Below are positions 13,926 through 17,118 of a stretch of 17,118 nt of DNA, piece by piece (positions within the stretch are counted from its first letter, which is position 1; each line of letters opens with the position of its first letter). Made by a program: the position numbers and the translations under genes. The DNA comes from Nitrososphaerota archaeon. GTDB lineage: Archaea; Thermoproteota; Nitrososphaeria; Nitrososphaerales; Gagatemarchaeaceae. Under the pieces are notes generated by a model that was given only the letters and a program-made list of their open reading frames with translations, searched no databases and was not told where the DNA came from. The DNA lies in contig PLCG01000003.1 of the NCBI GenBank assembly GCA_003135575.1, positions 1 to 17,118 on the forward strand, given 5' to 3'.

Positions 13926-14006
13926 TTCGCCGAGTATAGGGTTCATTGCGCCTCCGCCGGGCATTTCATGCCTTGCAGGGTAAACAGTGAACGGGCTGAA
14001 CTGGTC
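13926..14006 (+). repeat. Dispersed boundary repeat, copy J
   Basis: TTCGCCGAGTATAGGG, TTCATTGCGCCTCCGCC and GGGCATTTCA match. Then the TTGAGC block is replaced by unrelated sequence, and the far tail ACGGGCTGAACTGGTC returns. This copy therefore looks internally replaced rather than truncated. The TGA of the HEPN gene is at 14021. Confidence 0.9.
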
Positions 14007-14020
14007 GGTAGGTGCACTTA

Positions 14021-15487
14021 TCAAGCAGGGAGCTTCTTTTGAACTATGCTCCGTGCTAGACCGAGGCACTTCTCAGCATCTTCCTTTGAGATAGCCTTGC
14101 CACGGTGCATGAATTTGTTCCTCTTACCCTTCAGTTCCATGTAGCCCTCGTAGTCGGATTCGTTCATGTCTCCTGCAACACTCAAGACCTCTATCAGGTA
14201 ATCGATGGATTGATTGCGGAGCTTCCCAATTCGATCTTCATCCATATCCATGTCTTCGAGTTTCCTTGCCCAAAGTTCGTAGAGATGCCGCTCGATGATA
14301 CTCCAACTCAGGATGAATGACTGGGCGTATTCAGCATCGTTGAAGTGAGTGTGAGCCTCGACAAAGAGGCGCAGTTCTTCTACCAACTTGTGGTTTCTGA
14401 ATGATTTGGCGGCAGTTTGGATTATTGCTTCAAGACGAGCTGGCTCGATCTTTGTCGCTTGGATGTATGGTCTCGAAAAGAGATCGTTTTGCATCATTCG
14501 TACTGTCGAAATCGGATAACTATGTCCTGCTATTGTCATTCTCTCTTTGTCGAAGTTACCTTGGCCGATCTCATGTTCTCTGACAGCATAGAGACTCAAA
14601 CCTTGCAAGGTGGCTACGGCCATCATTGTATTCAGCATCCGAAGCGCAGTCTCTCTGTCGTTTGTGGCTACGAAGATTAGTCCGTTCTTGTTCACTATAA
14701 CCGGGATTCCGTTGAAGCTTGAACCGAATGCTTTCTCAAACCAGGAAAAATCAAACGTAACTCCTCTCAAGATGGCGCTTGGGCTCGGTTTCTGCCTTGT
14801 GCTCAAGTCTACTGGAGGATAGAAGAACGTGACAAATCCACTGTTCACGGGGTCATTGTGTTGACTCGGTTTGGGCGGGGGCGATTCGACCGCTTTAGGC
14901 TGGTGCAAAGAAGCCTCGTAAGATGCCCTTATGGGTTCGATTTTCGAATTTGCCATTTGCACATAGTCAGTTTCAAAAATGTTTCCAGCGTACATCTCAA
15001 ACCAACCCTTATCGCCGATCATGGCAGTCATTGCGTACCCAGGTTTCGGTTTGGGGTTGAAGACCGAGTTCCTGATATTACTCATTGCATTATTGAGATG
15101 CGAGGCCAATGTTTCAGAATACAGTCCGCTAACCTCTTGAGGCAACAGACGGGTAGAGATTGGCCTATTCCATTTCTGGGAAGACACTACCTCATCTGCT
15201 ATAGCCAGAAAATCTTCCGGGGAAACCGGTCCATGCACGACGACTTGCTTGTCAGCCAAATCATAAAAATTTGATTTGATGATGAACTGGTAGCTAGGTT
15301 GCCTCAGCCAAAGAATTTCAATCTGACAGCTTGGTAGGTAGTTGCTACCTACAAGAACAAGTGCCCTGGCTTCGGATGCTAGTCTTTCGAACTCAGTCCT
15401 GAAGTAAGAGATGAAGTCTTGAAACCATTGCTTTGCCCGTATTTCTTCAGCAGAGGTTTCCATTTTCCCGACAGAAAGCTCGGTCAT
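14021..15487 (-). CDS. Large protein with C-terminal HEPN-type RNase domain
   Basis: A 488-residue protein. The last about 130 residues look like an Apea/MAE-28990-type HEPN domain: a helix pair (YAQSFILSWSIIERHLYELW), a second pair (LRNQSIDYLIEVLSVAGD) and the catalytic-type motif R-x4-H in KGKRNKFMHRGKAI (Arg456, His461). HEPN domains of this form are metal-independent RNases common in toxin-antitoxin, abortive-infection and RNA-processing systems. The N-terminal about 350 residues are not recognised: an alpha/beta segment (ALVLVGSNYLPSCQIEILWL; SYQFIIKSNF), a Pro-rich linker (about 205-240), and a second alpha/beta segment (GIPVIVNKNGLIFVATNDRE). That part may sense a trigger. No antitoxin or nucleotidyltransferase gene is adjacent. 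It is a single-gene module between copies J and K. Confidence 0.75.
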   Translation of the reverse strand: MTELSVGKMETSAEEIRAKQWFQDFISYFRTEFERLASEARALVLVGSNYLPSCQIEILWLRQPSYQFIIKSNFYDLADKQVVVHGPVSPEDFLAIADEVVSSQKWNRPISTRLLPQEVSGLYSETLASHLNNAMSNIRNSVFNPKPKPGYAMTAMIGDKGWFEMYAGNIFETDYVQMANSKIEPIRASYEASLHQPKAVESPPPKPSQHNDPVNSGFVTFFYPPVDLSTRQKPSPSAILRGVTFDFSWFEKAFGSSFNGIPVIVNKNGLIFVATNDRETALRMLNTMMAVATLQGLSLYAVREHEIGQGNFDKERMTIAGHSYPISTVRMMQNDLFSRPYIQATKIEPARLEAIIQTAAKSFRNHKLVEELRLFVEAHTHFNDAEYAQSFILSWSIIERHLYELWARKLEDMDMDEDRIGKLRNQSIDYLIEVLSVAGDMNESDYEGYMELKGKRNKFMHRGKAISKEDAEKCLGLARSIVQKKLPA

Positions 15488-15516
15488 TCACTAATATGGT
15501 TTGCCTGTAAGATGAT

Positions 15517-15574
15517 TTCGACACACAGTGTTTCATTGCGCCTCCGCCAGGGCATTTCACTCACGCGTTGAGCT
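15517..15574 (+). repeat. Dispersed boundary repeat, copy K
   Basis: A diverged left end (TTCGACACACAGTG) is followed by TTTCATTGCGCCTCCGCCAG, GGCATTTCACTCACGCG and TTGAGC. It lies between the start regions of the minus-strand HEPN gene and the plus-strand membrane-protein gene. Confidence 0.9.
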
Positions 15575-15679
15575 GCAGTCAATGAAAGTTAGTTTCCTCT
15601 CACGTGCGATTGCCACTACGTGGGAAAAAACGTGTCATCCGTTTTTGCAGGGGTACGCCAAAGAGCAGGCAAACAGAAT

Positions 15680-15690
15680 CCATTTTAGAC
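15680..15690 (+). promoter_or_regulatory. Possible box A of the plus-strand membrane-protein gene
   Basis: CCATTTTAGAC is centred about 28 nt before the TTG at 15713. It overlaps the in-frame TAG (15686-15688) that closes the reading frame upstream, so the frame cannot begin much earlier than 15713. Confidence 0.4.
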
Positions 15691-15712
15691 TCTCGCTCTC
15701 TCATATTCAGGG

Positions 15713-17118
15713 TTGTTCTCCAGGCGATCGGCATTTGTTGCCCTACTGGTTGCAATAATCGGCTATTCGGGGGTCTACTTTGTGGCATCTTATGTTTTCT
15801 TCACGAACGACCAGATTGTAGCCAACTATTTCTTGGAAATCATAATGTTCTCCATGGTAATCCCATTGGTTGCTGATGCAAGATGGTCGAAGAGTCCCAC
15901 CGAGAGATTCGGTTTCTTCGGAATAACTCAGAATAGGCACGTGTTCTGGTTCCAACTCAACACACTTTTCCTTGTCTTGTCAACGTTGGACGCTTTCATA
16001 ATTCTCGTCGCCATTACTGCGACGGGGATTAGGGGCTTTGGACTCGTGCAATCAGGGCAGGTGGGGTTCGATCTTCCTACCGTGCTGACAGTGTTTGGGG
16101 GAAGTTATCTTATGTCATTTATTCTTAGAAACGCTGTTATGAATTTGCTCGGGCAAGGATACGGCAGGTTCAATCCTGGAGGTAAGGGCAAGATTGCCGG
16201 TACAAGTGTGATTGGGGTCGCGGCTTTCGCAGATGTGGCTGACCTATTGCTTCAAGAAAACAATCTGCTCGGCATAGCTCGTCTGCAGGATGCCTTCAAG
16301 ATGTTGAAGGAAATCCTAGACACCAGGCGAATTCAGCTGCGTTCACTCGATGAAGCGGCTACGGTAATAGAATTCACAGCCTCCTTCAATATGAAAGTAC
16401 CTTTCGCTGACCTAAAGAAACTCGCGGGGAAATTTATCAATCTATCAGGCAACTTGGAATCGCCGTCGGCTTTTGCTTCACTTGGAGAAGCTATTGTGGA
16501 GTTCGAGAAACAAACAAAATGGCCAGAGCAACTGCAAGTATTTGCTCCTCGTAGTGACTCTATCTACAACACAATTGGCATTGTTGCAACAGTGCTCAGC
16601 GTCATGACCGCGGTTGCGAGTATTGTCCTAAATTTCTTCGTAACACCTGGATCCTTCCAGCTGGGACCGCTCTCTAGCAGCATAGCTGGTATCGTGATCT
16701 CCCTTATCACGGTAGCCGCATTTGGGTTTCTCGCGTACCGCCCATATTCCAGACTTTCCAACTCGCATCTAAGTCTCTCAGAATGGAATGCCTTTCTAGA
16801 CGCCCGTGGAATGCCTTCTAAGAATCCGACGAGAGCTTTCGTCATTTCTCTGTTAGGAGGTGTTCTCGTAATAGTGTCTGGTTTTCTGGTTACGCTATAC
16901 GGCTTGGCTCTAAACGTAGCCATAGGAGAGATAGGGTTTGTATCTGGCCCCATAGGAATTCTATCAGGAATATTGATAGTTGCGGGGAGCTTGAAGTTTC
17001 GCAGAAACCCCGCAAAACACAAATTTTGGGGGGCGATAGTGGTTGCGTCCTCGTTCTTGGGGTTGGCGACGGCTCTGGGTGGCTTCTTGTTCGGGTTTGT
17101 CTTGGGGTTGATAGGAGG
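15713..17118 (+). CDS. Multi-pass membrane protein, paralogue of 11876-12964 (3' end outside window)
   Basis: An open frame of 468 codons runs off the right edge without a stop. I chose TTG at 15713: the next in-frame ATG (about 15845) would remove the first membrane segment (SAFVALLVAIIGYSGVYF). About four N-terminal membrane segments end in AVMNLLGQGY. A soluble helical domain follows (about 160-280; ARLQDAFKMLKEILDTRR), then two membrane segments (YNTIGIVATVLSVMTAVA; IAGIVISLITVAAFGFLA). This order matches the protein at 11876-12964. From about residue 371 there is an extra Gly-rich C-terminal module of three to four helices (VISLLGGVLVIVSGF; GPIGILSGILIVAGSLKF; GLATALGGFLFGFVLGLIG), of a kind common in archaeal hypothetical membrane proteins. 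Function unknown. Confidence 0.8.
   Translation, partial: MFSRRSAFVALLVAIIGYSGVYFVASYVFFTNDQIVANYFLEIIMFSMVIPLVADARWSKSPTERFGFFGITQNRHVFWFQLNTLFLVLSTLDAFIILVAITATGIRGFGLVQSGQVGFDLPTVLTVFGGSYLMSFILRNAVMNLLGQGYGRFNPGGKGKIAGTSVIGVAAFADVADLLLQENNLLGIARLQDAFKMLKEILDTRRIQLRSLDEAATVIEFTASFNMKVPFADLKKLAGKFINLSGNLESPSAFASLGEAIVEFEKQTKWPEQLQVFAPRSDSIYNTIGIVATVLSVMTAVASIVLNFFVTPGSFQLGPLSSSIAGIVISLITVAAFGFLAYRPYSRLSNSHLSLSEWNAFLDARGMPSKNPTRAFVISLLGGVLVIVSGFLVTLYGLALNVAIGEIGFVSGPIGILSGILIVAGSLKFRRNPAKHKFWGAIVVASSFLGLATALGGFLFGFVLGLIG

Noticed and set aside
581..15574. The repeats as a CRISPR array
   Set aside because: Spacing is irregular (about 0.5-3 kb), the intervals contain full genes, and copies are degenerate at the ends. 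No cas genes are present.
581..15574. The repeat as a tRNA-derived element, because GGTTCATTG recalls a T-loop/B box
   Set aside because: The position equivalent to A58 is T, there is no anticodon or D-arm, and no acceptor stem can be formed.
581..15574. The repeat as a conserved small coding sequence (plus-strand frame VHCASAG; minus-strand frame PRRRRNEPLC)
   Set aside because: The frames are broken by indels and stops in other copies, and no copy has its own conserved start and stop.
16564..17022. 152-codon minus-strand open frame
   Set aside because: It is the shadow of the plus-strand membrane protein that runs off the window edge; the plus frame has clear membrane helices.
1..17118. 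Insertion sequence, transposase or integrase gene
   Set aside because: No reading frame on either strand shows DDE, HUH, serine or tyrosine recombinase motifs.

Overview
The window looks archaeal. Most transcription units have an A/T-rich box-A-like element about 25-38 nt before the start codon and little or no leader. TTG starts are common. The secreted proteins have one N-terminal membrane helix, a Ser/Thr linker and many N-glycosylation sequons. The antitoxin at the left edge resembles a family I associate with archaea. A mesophilic Nitrososphaeria/Thaumarchaeota-like or related soil/sediment archaeon is my guess, from gene style only; no rRNA, tRNA or informational gene is present to test it.

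The dominant feature is a dispersed repeat of up to about 80 bp. Eleven copies plus one tail at the left edge all lie in the + orientation. There is one copy at each boundary between inferred transcription units and none inside a gene or operon. The 3' ends of all nine minus-strand units lie within about 26 nt of the right end of a copy. The window therefore reads as a chain of repeat-bounded modules.

Modules left to right: (1) RelE-type toxin-antitoxin, 29-538; (2) small secreted protein, 624-1046; (3) class III nucleotidyl cyclase-TolB-like-TPR protein, 1208-3148; (4) three-gene operon, 3314-6324, ending in a protein with a GH-E/HNH-like nuclease tail and resembling a split polymorphic toxin; (5) two-gene operon of zinc-ribbon proteins, 6493-9040, with a long gene-poor upstream stretch; (6) and (7) two related secreted proteins, 9475-10239 (-) and 10436-11251 (+); (8) HicBA toxin-antitoxin, 11420-11825 (+); (9) multi-pass membrane protein, 11876-12964; (10) secreted NTF2-like protein, 13107-13796; (11) protein with a C-terminal HEPN domain, 14021-15487; (12) a second membrane protein of the same apparent family as (9), 15713 to the window end (+), running off the edge.

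The contents (two toxin-antitoxin systems, a HEPN protein, a candidate nuclease toxin, orphan secreted and membrane families) and the layout suggest an accessory island of the conflict/defence type. The repeat acts like a module boundary. One half of it looks like the R' side of an integron attC site, but the other half does not fit well and no integrase is in the window. The modules do not form one obvious pathway; their shared property is the repeat.
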